From Onthophagus taurus (taxonomy: Eukaryota; Arthropoda; Insecta; Coleoptera; Scarabaeidae): 64,000 bases of DNA. Every line of letters starts with the position of its first letter. The stretch's first letter is position 1. The notes under the pieces were generated by a model. The model did no database searches and had not been told where the DNA came from. It saw nothing but the letters and a program-made list of their open reading frames with translations. Positions 41,860 through 51,200 of the stretch are shown piece by piece. Location: the NCBI RefSeq assembly GCF_036711975.1, contig NC_091971.1, forward strand, positions 27,163,501-27,227,500. Reading direction: 5' to 3'. The position numbers and the translations under genes were made by a program.

Positions 41860-41887
41860 CGGATGATATTATTATGCGTTATGGGCG
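41835..41887 (+). promoter_or_regulatory. Candidate -1 frameshift signal joining PLA2-like protein to protease
   Basis: The heptamer AAAAAAC at 41835-41841 is in register with the zero frame as A AAA AAC. A 9-nt spacer (41842-41850) follows. Then CGCCC (41851-41855) pairs with GGGCG (41883-41887), and TAACG (41857-41861) with CGTTA (41877-41881). One T-T mismatch separates the helices and the loop is 15 nt. The zero-frame TAA (41857-41859) lies within the stem. The -1 frame leads straight into the protease frame, which stays open from the slip site. Confidence 0.65.
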
Positions 41888-42200
41888 AGAAAACATACCT
41901 AATTTTAGAGGAGTGTACATGCGTGATACATTACCTAAAAAACCGCTTAAAAAGGAATGTGCAGTAGTTAATTTAGATTCAATTCAAGGATCTGGCACGC
42001 ATTGGGTTGCATATTATAAGAATAATAATTTAGTGCAATATTTTGATAGTTTTGGTAACCTAACGCCTCCTAAAGAACTTCTAAATTACTTTGGACCCAA
42101 TACAAAACTATTTTATAATCATAAGAGATATCAAAAATTTAATGCAGTCAACTGTGGACATTTATGTTTAGATTTTTTAGAGAAAGTACATTTAAAATAA
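41874..42200 (+). CDS. Adenain-like cysteine protease (capsid maturation)
   Basis: 108 aa from the ATG at 41874. Conserved blocks: IPNFRGVYMRDTLPKKP, then the catalytic histidine in GTHWVAYYKN, the aspartate in YFDSFGNLTPP, and the nucleophile in NCGHLCLDFL. The size is near the family norm (110-130 aa). The residues encoded just upstream in the same frame (PLTDDII) also look like the family's N-terminal helix, yet no ATG precedes them. The protein may therefore be made as a -1 extension of the PLA2-like protein, or start internally. It should cleave capsid precursors. Confidence 0.88.
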   Translation: MRYGRENIPNFRGVYMRDTLPKKPLKKECAVVNLDSIQGSGTHWVAYYKNNNLVQYFDSFGNLTPPKELLNYFGPNTKLFYNHKRYQKFNAVNCGHLCLDFLEKVHLK

Positions 42201-42224
42201 GACCGTGATGAATGATCATTAGTC

Positions 42225-42941
42225 ATGTCTTGTACATTCACGTTGCGAGGCAGGAAGAATATCCTTTCAGCCGATTATTATCCTCCTCTAGAATTGGAGG
42301 AAACATCGGAGTACGCATTAGGCTTGATAGGTCTATTTACGTACAGTAGTATTCCAAATATCGAGACGGGATGTAATAAAATATACTATGGAGGTAAAGG
42401 AGAATTTATCGAAATACCTACAGGTTCATATGAAATAAAAAACATAAATGATTACGTGCGAGAACAATTACTTAAAAAGACTAATAAACAGGATACGGAT
42501 GAAGATCCTTTTATTAGCATTAAACCGAACCATAATACGTTGAAGTGTGTAATTATTTCTAAAACGGAAATAGATTTTACTAAATCAGATAGCATTGGAT
42601 CAATGTTGGGCTTTAGCAGTAAAATAATAAAACCGGGAGTAATGAGCGAGTCTGATCAACCAATACAAATAATCAGAGTATCAAGTATACGCCTCGAGTG
42701 CAATATCATAACGAGTGCTTTTTACGATAACGAGAGATCGCACACCTTGTTCGAATTTTCACCTCAAGTTGCTCCAGGTTATGCTATAAATATAGAACCA
42801 AAAAACATTGTTTATTTACCTATAAGCAGTCGTAGAACGATCAGCAACATAACCTTGTCTATTATCGATCAAAACGGTAAACCTGTGAATTTTCGCGGTG
42901 AGGAAATAGTTGTTAGACTTGAATTGAAGCGAATTTTATAA
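42225..42941 (+). CDS. Minor capsid (penton) protein, single jelly roll
   Basis: 238 aa, intact. It begins MSCTFTLRGRKNILSADYYP and has the beta-rich layout of Polinton minor capsid proteins (LEETSEYALGLIGLFTYSS, FIEIPTGSYEIKNINDYV, SIGSMLGFSSKII). It ends ISRRTISN-like followed by VNFRGEEIVVRLEL. The characteristic hydrophobic IEIPTGSYEI and LGFS motifs support the call. It should form the fivefold vertices. It sits 24 bases after the protease and just before the 54-aa gene and the major capsid gene. Confidence 0.85.
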   Translation: MSCTFTLRGRKNILSADYYPPLELEETSEYALGLIGLFTYSSIPNIETGCNKIYYGGKGEFIEIPTGSYEIKNINDYVREQLLKKTNKQDTDEDPFISIKPNHNTLKCVIISKTEIDFTKSDSIGSMLGFSSKIIKPGVMSESDQPIQIIRVSSIRLECNIITSAFYDNERSHTLFEFSPQVAPGYAINIEPKNIVYLPISSRRTISNITLSIIDQNGKPVNFRGEEIVVRLELKRIL

Positions 42942-42949
42942 AAAAGAAA

Positions 42950-43114
42950 ATGGGATTAGTATTCAATTCATCATCTTGCGGATATAAAAACGTGATAAAA
43001 CATCGTGGAACTATAATTGGTGCCGGGTTGTCTACCAAACAACATCAACGTTTAACCAACGAAAATAAATTGTTTTTAAAATCGCTTGGATTTAAAATTA
43101 AAGCCCAAAAATGA
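42950..43114 (+). CDS. 54-aa basic Polinton protein
   Basis: A short gene between the two capsid genes: MGLVFNSSSCGY, then GAGLSTKQHQRLTNENKLFL and KSLGFKIKAQK. It is basic and soluble. The conserved-looking L-T-x-x-N-K-x-F-L-K-x-L-G-F tail recurs, as I recall, in small ORFs of other insect Polintons. Its TGA stop overlaps the start of the major capsid gene (ATGA at 43111-43114), so translation of the two may be coupled. Confidence 0.6.
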   Translation: MGLVFNSSSCGYKNVIKHRGTIIGAGLSTKQHQRLTNENKLFLKSLGFKIKAQK

Positions 43115-44340
43115 GTGCCGAAATTTTAAATGTGTACGATGCAGCAATATTTGATGATAGTTTATCGAGTGAAGAATATCATACATATCTACCTCGCATA
43201 CAATCATTCAATGCGAGTGATGAAATTAGAATACCAATAAACCATCAAGATATATACACATATCCCCACGATAGCTATATTTTTATTCAGGGGAAAATAG
43301 AAGAAACGCCTGCTGTTGGAGGAACTGGAGATGTTCAACTAGTTAACAATGCTTTTTTATTTCTATTCGATGAAATACGATACGAGATAAATGGTGTTGA
43401 AATAGATAGAAACATAAAACCAGGAATTACATCAACGATAAAGGGATACATTTCCTATAGCGATAATGAAAGTAAAGCGCTGCAATCAGCAGGATGGATT
43501 CCTAAACCGCAAAATAAACAACCAACGTTTATTACTCCTCATTTCACTGCTTGTATACCTTTAAACTTTATCTTAGGATTTGCTGAAGATTATAAAAAAA
43601 TCATTATTAATGCTAGACAGGAGCTAGTATTATTAAGAGCTCGAAATGATGATAATTGCTATAAAAATAGTTTAAAAAATGGTACGAAAGAAATGAAAAT
43701 ATACCTCACCAATGTCTATTGGAGAATACGACATATAACTGTAAATGATAAACATCGTTTACAATTATTAAATGCTCTTAATAAGGATATGCCTATATTG
43801 TTACCGTTCCGAAAATGGGAATTGTTTGAATTACCTTCTCTACGTCCTACAAAGAAAGATATTTGGTCTGTAAAATCGAGTACTAGCTTGGAAAGACCTC
43901 GATATGTTATAATTGCATTTCAATCTAAAACAAAAGACGATGCTACTTTTGATTCATCCGATTTTCAGCATGCCAACATGAATAATATTAAATTACACCT
44001 AAACTCTTCTCATTATCCATACGATAATTTGAATTTATCCATGATTCAAAAACGTTATGGAAACGCCTACAATATGTATACAAGCTTCAGAAAAAGCTAT
44101 TATGGGGGAAATAAAATTGGAGAACCACTACTGGATTTTAATCAATTTCATGATATACCGCTTTTCGTTATAGATTGCTCCAAACAACTGGAAAGTATAA
44201 AATCCTCTACAGTTGACATTAAACTAGATTTGGAGAGCGATGTTGCATTTAATGATAATATTTCTGCGTTCTGTCTCATAATTCATGATACTATCATACA
44301 GTATAGACCGTTAACAGGTTTAGTACAAAAAATTATTTAG
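43111..44340 (+). CDS. Major capsid protein, double jelly roll
   Basis: 409 aa, no interruption. The N-terminus MSAEILNVYDAAIFDD and the stretch YLPRIQSFNASDEIRIPI are typical of insect Polinton major capsids. Further hallmarks are FLFDEIRYEINGVEIDRN, HFTACIPLNFILGFAEDYKK, VYWRIRHITVND, and the C-terminal IPLFVIDCSKQLESIK with a final strand ending FCLIIHDTIIQY. It should form trimeric capsomers of an icosahedral shell. The open capsid genes contrast with the damaged polymerase. Confidence 0.92.
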   Translation: MSAEILNVYDAAIFDDSLSSEEYHTYLPRIQSFNASDEIRIPINHQDIYTYPHDSYIFIQGKIEETPAVGGTGDVQLVNNAFLFLFDEIRYEINGVEIDRNIKPGITSTIKGYISYSDNESKALQSAGWIPKPQNKQPTFITPHFTACIPLNFILGFAEDYKKIIINARQELVLLRARNDDNCYKNSLKNGTKEMKIYLTNVYWRIRHITVNDKHRLQLLNALNKDMPILLPFRKWELFELPSLRPTKKDIWSVKSSTSLERPRYVIIAFQSKTKDDATFDSSDFQHANMNNIKLHLNSSHYPYDNLNLSMIQKRYGNAYNMYTSFRKSYYGGNKIGEPLLDFNQFHDIPLFVIDCSKQLESIKSSTVDIKLDLESDVAFNDNISAFCLIIHDTIIQYRPLTGLVQKII

Positions 44341-44344
44341 AAAA

Positions 44345-45160
44345 ATGATTATTAAATTTTTATTATGTATCTGCTGCTACTGGTGCTACATTCACGCTGA
44401 ACATTTTAATCTAACTTACTTTAAAAATGGATCTAGTTCGCTTACTCATAATGTTCGAAACCGCAACAGTCAGATTCAACTGGAAGTAGCACCATTTTCC
44501 AGTGAAATGCTTAATTTAAAAACGGTAAAAAAAAAGAAAAAAAATCCTGTCAACATCGGTGAGAATAATTCATTAACTTCAATAACTTTAAAGCCTACGG
44601 AAACACCGATAACGACAATATTTCCATTAACTTTAAAACCCTACAAAACAACGCTAACAGGTTTAAAACCTTCTGCAACTGTAATATCTCATAAAACGGA
44701 AGCTAATGAAAGCGTGAACTGCATGAATGATTTAAAAGATTGTAAATTATGGAATAAGGACCTGGATGCGAGATATGTAAGATTATCGTTAATGGCTCAT
44801 AGAGATCTTACAGATTTAGAAGAATGTCGTGAGAATGTAAAAAATTTGGATTCAATTCAGAAAATAGCAACATTAAAAGAAGCGCTCGATGAAAAGTTGC
44901 AGGAAATTATTGAAATAAGACAAGATTTGGCAAATTGTATGGCTCAAAATTCAGGTTTACGGTTGGAAATATCTATGTGGGCTAGTAAGTGTGAACAAGA
45001 AGTGTTGCCTAAACCGCAACTTCAGGTTGCAGCGAATGCGATATCTACAATTAGCCCTGAATGTAGTTGGCATTGTTCTTCATGCGAACAAGAAACAAGA
45101 AGGCTAAAATCTAAATTAAATACATGTAATTCAATAATTTTAAGAGAAGGAGGGAAATGA
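44345..45160 (+). CDS. Secreted coiled-coil protein, uncharacterised
   Basis: 271 aa. A hydrophobic N-terminus (MIIKFLLCICCYWCYIHA) looks like a signal peptide with cleavage near residue 18. A threonine-rich stretch follows at about 75-118 (TLKPTETPITTIFPLTL), which could be heavily O-glycosylated. Next are an even coiled coil at about 150-205 and cysteines at the C-terminus (CSWHCSSCEQETRRL). I recognise no family. A secreted or virion-surface protein encoded directly after the major capsid is unusual for a Polinton. Its stop overlaps the next start codon (ATGA at 45157-45160). Confidence 0.6.
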   Translation: MIIKFLLCICCYWCYIHAEHFNLTYFKNGSSSLTHNVRNRNSQIQLEVAPFSSEMLNLKTVKKKKKNPVNIGENNSLTSITLKPTETPITTIFPLTLKPYKTTLTGLKPSATVISHKTEANESVNCMNDLKDCKLWNKDLDARYVRLSLMAHRDLTDLEECRENVKNLDSIQKIATLKEALDEKLQEIIEIRQDLANCMAQNSGLRLEISMWASKCEQEVLPKPQLQVAANAISTISPECSWHCSSCEQETRRLKSKLNTCNSIILREGGK

Positions 45161-45825
45161 GTAGGAAGGTCAAGTTTTGTCGAAGTGTAACCGTTCATGA
45201 AATCGAATTAGTTGATATCGAGATTCCTAGCTGGGAACAAGCAGCCAGAGATAGAGCAAGATTTTTGAAGCGAATTAAAGAAACAGAGGAATTGATATCT
45301 CCAATTCTAAAACATTCACATCGTTTGAAAATTATGGCATCACGAAATCCAATAAAAATCATCGATATGCAGGGCTTTACTCTATTATCAGGGTTTCGGG
45401 TAAAAGAATTAGCTATAAGTGATGGTTACTCGATTTCCCATTTCCTTTTTCAAGCGGACGTAGCTCATGAAAAGCTTAATAAACGCGAACGACGACAGAT
45501 TGCTTGGGAACAAAACAACTTACATCATTTAAACTATGACTATGGATATGTAGCCTACAATCGACTTAGAGAAATTCTGCTCGAGCATACATGTGAAGCG
45601 GAGGTGATATTTGTAAAGGGTTCGCAAAAGGAAACGGTGTTACGGGATTTACTACCAGAGACAAAAACTGTAATTATTAATTTACAGGATAATTTAAATT
45701 GTCCATTACTTTCAACATCGCAAAATAGTTGTGTATATCATAATAATTCATTTAGTAATTGCGCAATTGAAAATGTAAAGTTAATTTCAAAATTTTTAAA
45801 ATTAGATTTGAATAAATTAAACTAA
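45157..45825 (+). CDS. Polinton protein, possibly RNase-H-fold exonuclease-like
   Basis: 222 aa. A basic, helical N-terminus leads to IKIIDMQGFTLLSGFRVKEL and YSISHFLFQ, then LNYDYGYVAYNRLREIL and VIFVKGSQKETVLRDLL. The C-terminus has a cysteine-rich pattern: NCPLLSTSQNSCVYHNNS and NCAIENVKLIS. Similar D-x-Q-G-F...K-E...V-K-G...C-A...N-V proteins occur in insect genomes and, as far as I recall, have been compared with DEDD exonucleases. I cannot show a full catalytic set, so the activity is speculative. It overlaps the preceding gene by 4 nt and is convergent with the spliced gene that follows. Confidence 0.55.
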   Translation: MSRKVKFCRSVTVHEIELVDIEIPSWEQAARDRARFLKRIKETEELISPILKHSHRLKIMASRNPIKIIDMQGFTLLSGFRVKELAISDGYSISHFLFQADVAHEKLNKRERRQIAWEQNNLHHLNYDYGYVAYNRLREILLEHTCEAEVIFVKGSQKETVLRDLLPETKTVIINLQDNLNCPLLSTSQNSCVYHNNSFSNCAIENVKLISKFLKLDLNKLN

Positions 45826-45887
45826 GAAGAAATGTTAAAGTGTACATGTAAGTAAATATAATAAAAAACAATAAAAATTAATTTTTT

Positions 45888-46816
45888 TTATTTTTTCTCT
45901 AAAATTTTATACATTTTTTCGTTTAAATCAACGATTTTTTCTAAAATATTGATCATCGTCTTATTTTCCGATAACGATTTTTGGGGGGCTTTTTCCAATC
46001 CTCTAGGGGCATAACAGCGGGAAGATCTGGGTGTTTCCAACGGGATTAGTGTTGGAGGGGGTGCCACTCTTTCATATCGATGGGAATGTCCCCATGCTTG
46101 TCGGGTAGATCTAGGTGTTTCCAACGGGATTAGTGTTGGAGGCGATGCCACTCTTTCGTATCGATGGGGATGTTCCCATGCTTGTTGTATATCCGATATG
46201 CCCCGCGCATAGTCCTCATCATGACCATTAATTGCGATGAGCTCCTCATCATCCATTACCTCACCTTTCGAGCGAGGTGAGGGTGACCTAGGACTATCAC
46301 TCTCCTGCCAAGTTGCTATGAGTAAAAAGCAGAAAATATAATTTATTAAAGAGAAAAGAATTAAAAAAGAAAAAATTAAGTACTTACTTTCAAAAGCATC
46401 GCTGGATTCTTTCGCTACATCTTTCGAGTGAGGTGAGGGCGACTTGAGGTTCTCGTTTTCCTCCCAAGCCACTACGAAAAAAAATAAATAAATAAAAAGG
46501 TAGGAATTAAATAAGAATAAATTAATTACTTTCAAAGCCATCGCCGACTTCTTTCTTCACACCCCCAACATGTTCTTGCGTAGGATGACGGGATTTTTCC
46601 CGTCTCCGTACCATTTCTATGATCTCACACCACTTAACATCGCATTTCGCATCTAATTATGAGACAGTAATAGTAAAACAATAATAAACTCTTAAAAATA
46701 AATAAACATTTACATGTGTACTACTTACCGTCCACCACCTTGCAATCGGAACCGAAAATTTCGATTTCCGTTGCTCCATCATCACGTTCATTAATATAAA
46801 GAATATATTTTGGCAT
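45888..46816 (-). CDS. Four-exon Polinton gene with duplicated exon and duplicated 28-aa block
   Basis: Exons on the minus strand: 46816-46729, 46652-46530, 46471-46388 and 46315-45888. The introns (76, 58 and 72 nt) begin GTAAGT, GTAATT and GTAAGT and end in TAG. All are phase 1, and the spliced frame is open for 240 codons. Exon 1 opens MPKYILYINERDDGATEIEI. The SPSPHSKD part of exon 3 and the SPSPRSKG start of exon 4 are copies of each other, each after a W-x-E motif. Exon 4 then carries two 28-residue repeats (HPHRYERVASPPTLIPLETP and HSHRYERVAPPPTLIPLETP) and ends in a short coiled coil. A TATA-like box lies about 70 nt upstream. Function unknown; the proline/serine-rich repeats suggest a disordered interaction region. 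Confidence 0.65.
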
Positions 46817-46883
46817 TTTGAATCGTTACGGTAGCACAATACGGTAAGAGAACAAACTATGAGAAACGGTAAACGATCAGGCG

Positions 46884-46891
46884 TATTTATA
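46884..46891 (-). promoter_or_regulatory. TATA-like box of the spliced gene
   Basis: TATAAATA on the minus strand, about 68-75 nt upstream of the ATG at 46816. It is well placed for a start site some 40 nt before the codon. Confidence 0.4.
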
Positions 46892-46904
46892 TGAAGTTCA
46901 TATC

Positions 46905-47560
46905 ATTTGAGGTGCAACGGTTTTTTTTTTCAAATAATTTTTTTCTTCACCGCATGAGGAAAATTTGCAACCATCGCGTCTGTGGTTCAACATATTTTTT
47001 TTTAGCAAAACGATAGACATTTCCTCTTCTGCGGTGTCATGTAGGTTTACAAAATCCTTGATAGTTGCTGGCATTACGTAAGAGGAAAATATTTCTTACG
47101 TATCTATCACGTATGTGGTTCAACGATTTTTTTAAAAACGATTGAAACTTCCACTTTTGTGGTGTCTTGCATGTTTACAAAATCTTAGATAGGTGCAATC
47201 GTTTTTCCTCGCCACGGTTTTCCGCTTTAACATAATTACACAAACGAAAAATGTTTTTTTCCAACAACCGTGCGGTTCAACAGATTTTTAAAACGATAGA
47301 AATTTCCTATTTTACAAAAAGATTAATTTCTAATTAATTCGAAAAAATTTTGTTATATGTGGTCCAACGGATTTTTTTTTAAACAATAGAAACTTCCTCT
47401 TCTGCGGTGTCATGCAAGTTTACAAAATCTTTGATAGTTGCTATCATTTTTTCTTGCCACACTCTTCCGTTTTAATTCAATTATCCCAACAAATTTTTTT
47501 TGCGTGTGCGGTCCAACGGATTTTGAATCGCAAAATGAGGTTTTTTAAATTAGAACTATC
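46905..47560. repeat. Noncoding repeat block between two Polinton genes
   Basis: About 650 bases without a supportable gene. A unit recurs at roughly 46985, 47110, 47270 and 47360. It contains the ordered motifs gtggttcaac, an A/T run, aacgatagaaa, cttcctcttctgcggtgtcatg and gtttacaaaatc. The copies are diverged and unevenly spaced. Position and composition suit a control region for the two divergent genes on either side; an origin is also conceivable. Confidence 0.5.
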
Positions 47561-47577
47561 TAATCCAAATAATTTCC

Positions 47578-47585
47578 TATATAAA
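47578..47585 (+). promoter_or_regulatory. TATA-like box before the 162-aa gene
   Basis: TATATAAA, about 75 nt upstream of the ATG at 47657, mirroring the arrangement of the divergent spliced gene. Confidence 0.35.
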
Positions 47586-47656
47586 CGCTGCAGCCTAGAG
47601 GATTTATCATTTGTCGAATATCACTACACGAGTTCACATTACAAATATTATTCACG

Positions 47657-48145
47657 ATGCCTAAATTTTTAAAAAAAAAAACTTCGTTAGTTCCTACATC
47701 TTTTCCTACTAAAACAGTTAAAAAGTGTAAAACCAAGCATCCCCTTTCGGGAAGCGATAAGGAAGACGAAAAAGAATTGGCTATCTCCGACAGCAGTTCA
47801 AGCTCCTCTTCAACTAGAGATAACATATTTGATGCAGAATTAAAAGCTGCTAACGTGTCGGTTTACGAAAGGAAGCCAAAAATATCGTGTATGGAATTCA
47901 AGATTGGGGAAATACATCCAATAGTTACTTTAAAGCAATTGTTTAATGCAAAATATCCGACTCTATTGGCGGAGCTGAACGAGAACATTGTCTTTCTTCC
48001 GGAAAGGTATTTATATCAAGTCAGCAATCAGTTTGTTGAGATGGTTAATTCGGGGGAACATCCCCAAATTGGTTTGACGTTAGTCAATCGTAAATTTGTA
48101 GGGAAAGACATGCTTTTACATGAATTTGAATTCATAAAAGTTTAA
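47657..48145 (+). CDS. Uncharacterised 162-aa Polinton protein
   Basis: The N-terminal third is basic then acidic and disordered (KKKTSLVPTSFPTKTVKKCK, DKEDEKELAISDSSSSSSST), a possible phosphorylated linker. Residues 75-162 look folded: ISCMEFKIGEIHPIVTLKQL, LPERYLYQVSNQFVEMVN, NRKFVGKDMLLHEFEFI. I do not recognise the family. It is read in the same direction as, and 83 bases before, the polymerase gene, so a role in replication, such as a terminal or accessory protein, is possible but unsupported. Confidence 0.5.
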   Translation: MPKFLKKKTSLVPTSFPTKTVKKCKTKHPLSGSDKEDEKELAISDSSSSSSSTRDNIFDAELKAANVSVYERKPKISCMEFKIGEIHPIVTLKQLFNAKYPTLLAELNENIVFLPERYLYQVSNQFVEMVNSGEHPQIGLTLVNRKFVGKDMLLHEFEFIKV

Positions 48146-48228
48146 AAATTTTTTTTAACTTAGGTATATTTAGATGCTTAAATTAGAATAGATTAATAGA
48201 GTTTACACCTAGATATAGTTAGATCATA

Positions 48229-51200
48229 ATGGAAATTGTAACAATTGAAACTGTTAAAACAACTAGAAAGTTATTGAATCTCTGTAGATCTGAGGATGAA
48301 TTTAAAAGATTACAAAAATTAAACAGAGGAAATATTCGATTACTAACTAAGCTTTTACGTACTAAAAATGGAGGAATAGGGGTTAAGAGGCATTATCAAT
48401 CAATCTTATGCGATCTACAACAAATACACTTAAAAATTGTAAATAGTTTAAAAGTAGTGAAAGGGGTTAAATATGGGAAAGGATTACATAAGAAACGCAG
48501 CGATCGGATTAGATGGCAAGACATAACTTCCGCTTTTCAATCTCGTGTTCGAACTGGAGCTATCATCAATTTAGTGCACAAAGAGCCCAAAACATTTTTA
48601 GATGATTGCATATTTCTTATAAAATCCAGAGTACAAAATGTATTAAAACGTGAAATGTCCGGGATAAAGATGAACTTAGAACTTTCCGCTAATTTCATCA
48701 TTCCTACAAGCGGAGAAGAAGATGTTAAATATTTTAATACATCCAACGCTGTAGTATTGCAGTCTTCTTCCATTACTACTATATTGAAGGGTTTCAATGA
48801 GGATATATGTAATCAGGCAAGTACTTTTTACATTTCTAAACATTCATCTATTTATTTTTTATTTATTTCTTCTTTGTAATTATTTAGATGGGGGAGTTCG
48901 CTGAACGCAATTCCGGATGGTCATTCGTTTCAATTAACTATTTATTGGTATGTATCAATAAATATTCTCCGTTACTAGCAGGAACCTATATTCCACTACC
49001 TCCGAAATTATCAACACGGAAAAAAGGCGTCATTCTCAATATACGTAATAATGATAATCTATGCTTCATATATTGTATACTGGCGGGTTTGTATAAAATG
49101 TATTCATGCGAAATGAATTCTTATTCGAATTTTAATATCGAAAAAATGTTTAATCTAAACGGAATTGAATTTCCGATTACATTAACAGATATTTCTAAGT
49201 TCGAAAAACTAAATCCAACAATTTCTGTTAACGTTTTTGGATTCAATGATGAACTAGATTTAATAGGCCCCTATTTTCATACAAAACAGGTAAAAGAAAA
49301 TCATTTTAATTTATTAATTCTAGAAAGTAACAGCTTACATCATTATTGTTTAATACATGATTTATCTGCTCTATTATATAAAAAAATTACTAAAGATAAG
49401 ACTAAACTATATATATATGTGATCGTTGTCTTAATCATTTTAATAAACAAATTCTATTGGAAAAACATTCCTTAAATTGTATGAATCATAAAGTTGTCAA
49501 GATTACTCTCCCTGAGAAACGTATTTTACAATTTCAAAATTTTACGGCACTAATCGGCACAAATTTTAAGGCACTAATCAGAAAGCCATTCGTAATATAC
49601 GCAGATTTTGAATCATTACTCAAAAAAATTGATGGTTGTCCTAATACAGATACAAAATCATATACGTTGAATTATCAATTACATGAAGCTTGCAGTGTAG
49701 CATTTAATATCGTTTGTTCATATAATAATAGCTACAATAGCTTTAAATTGTATCGAGGAAAAAATCCTCAAATATGGTTTATAGATCAATTAGAGCAACT
49801 TAGCCGAGAACTTCATTTAATTTTAAAAGCTAGTACTACAAATATCATAAAGAAACTGACTCCAACTGAAATATCTATATATCATTCCACATATAACTAT
49901 CCTGTATGCCATTGCGAATTTTCCGTTGCAAATCCTAAAGTTCGACATCATGATCATTTCACAGGAAATTTCATTTCTCCTCTTTGTATGAACTGTAACT
50001 TACAAATTAAACTGGATTATAGTATACCGATTTTTTTTCATAATTTTAGTGGTTACGATATACATCTCTTCGTTTTAGATCTTGTTGAAAAGTATGATGT
50101 CAGCATTATTCCGATCAATCATGAAACATACATTTCTTTATCGGTTAAAATCAATCAAATTAAATTTATATTTCTAGATAGTTATAGATTTATGGCAGCC
50201 TCATTAAATGAGCTTGTATCCAATCTCAAACCGGAGCAATTAATTCATAGCAAATTTCATTTCCCTAATCCCGATCTATTCAAGTTAATTACACGCAAAG
50301 GTATTTATCCTTATGATTATATTGATCATTTCGATAAATTTAAAGAAACTTGCTTGCCTGAAAAACAACATTTCTTTTCATTACTCACAAAGGAGAGCAT
50401 ATCTGACGATAACTATTCACATGCAATCAACGTTTGGAATTCATTCAATTGTGAAACATTAGGTGATTATTCAGACATATATTTAAAAACGGATGTTCTT
50501 CTTCTATCGGATGTATTCGAAAATTTTAGGAATTTAACAATGACTCATTATGGATTAGATGCCGCTGCGTTTTATACCGCTCCAGGTTTAAGTTGGGCTG
50601 CTTCTTTGAAATATACTCATGTACAATTAGAACTGCTTCAAGATATAGATATGATTTTATTTATAGAAAAGGGAATTAGAGGAGGCATCACTCAATCTAT
50701 TCATCGATATGCAAAAGCAAACAACCCTTACGTTCCTAATAGTTACGATGGAGATCCCTTTCATACATATTTAATGTATTGGGATGCAACTAATTTGTAT
50801 GGCTGGGCACAGAGTCAATATATACCGATTAATGAATTTAGCTGGGTAAGCGATATGAATTTTGATGTGTTAAATGTCTCCAACGATTCTGAATATGGCT
50901 ATATCGTAGAAGCAGATTTAATTGTACCCAGAGAATTGCATGACTTCTATAGTGACTTTCCGCTACTATCTGAACATATGAAACCTCCGAATTCCTCGGT
51001 TTTGAAACTACTTTGCACTCTTTATAATAAAACTTCTTACATCATTCATTACATAAATTTAAAACAAGCAGTAAATTTAGGTATTAAACTAGGTAAAATA
51101 CATCGTATTTTAAAATTCAAACAATCTCCATGGTTAAAAAAATTTATTGATTTAAATACCGACTTACGAATGAAGGCGAATAATGAATTTGATAAAAGCT

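Noticed and set aside
46905..47560. Spaced repeats considered as a CRISPR array
   Set aside because: Unit length and spacing are irregular, copies are diverged, and the context is an insect transposon. There are no uniform spacers or Cas genes.
48809..48887. GT donors at 48809 and 48821 for the polymerase intron
   Set aside because: Both put the downstream exon out of frame, whereas the GC donor at 48817 keeps the conserved polymerase sequence in frame.
49400..49460. Frame change in polymerase B considered as programmed frameshifting
   Set aside because: No X XXY YYZ site or stable structure is present. The change falls in a TA dinucleotide run, where a length mutation is far likelier.
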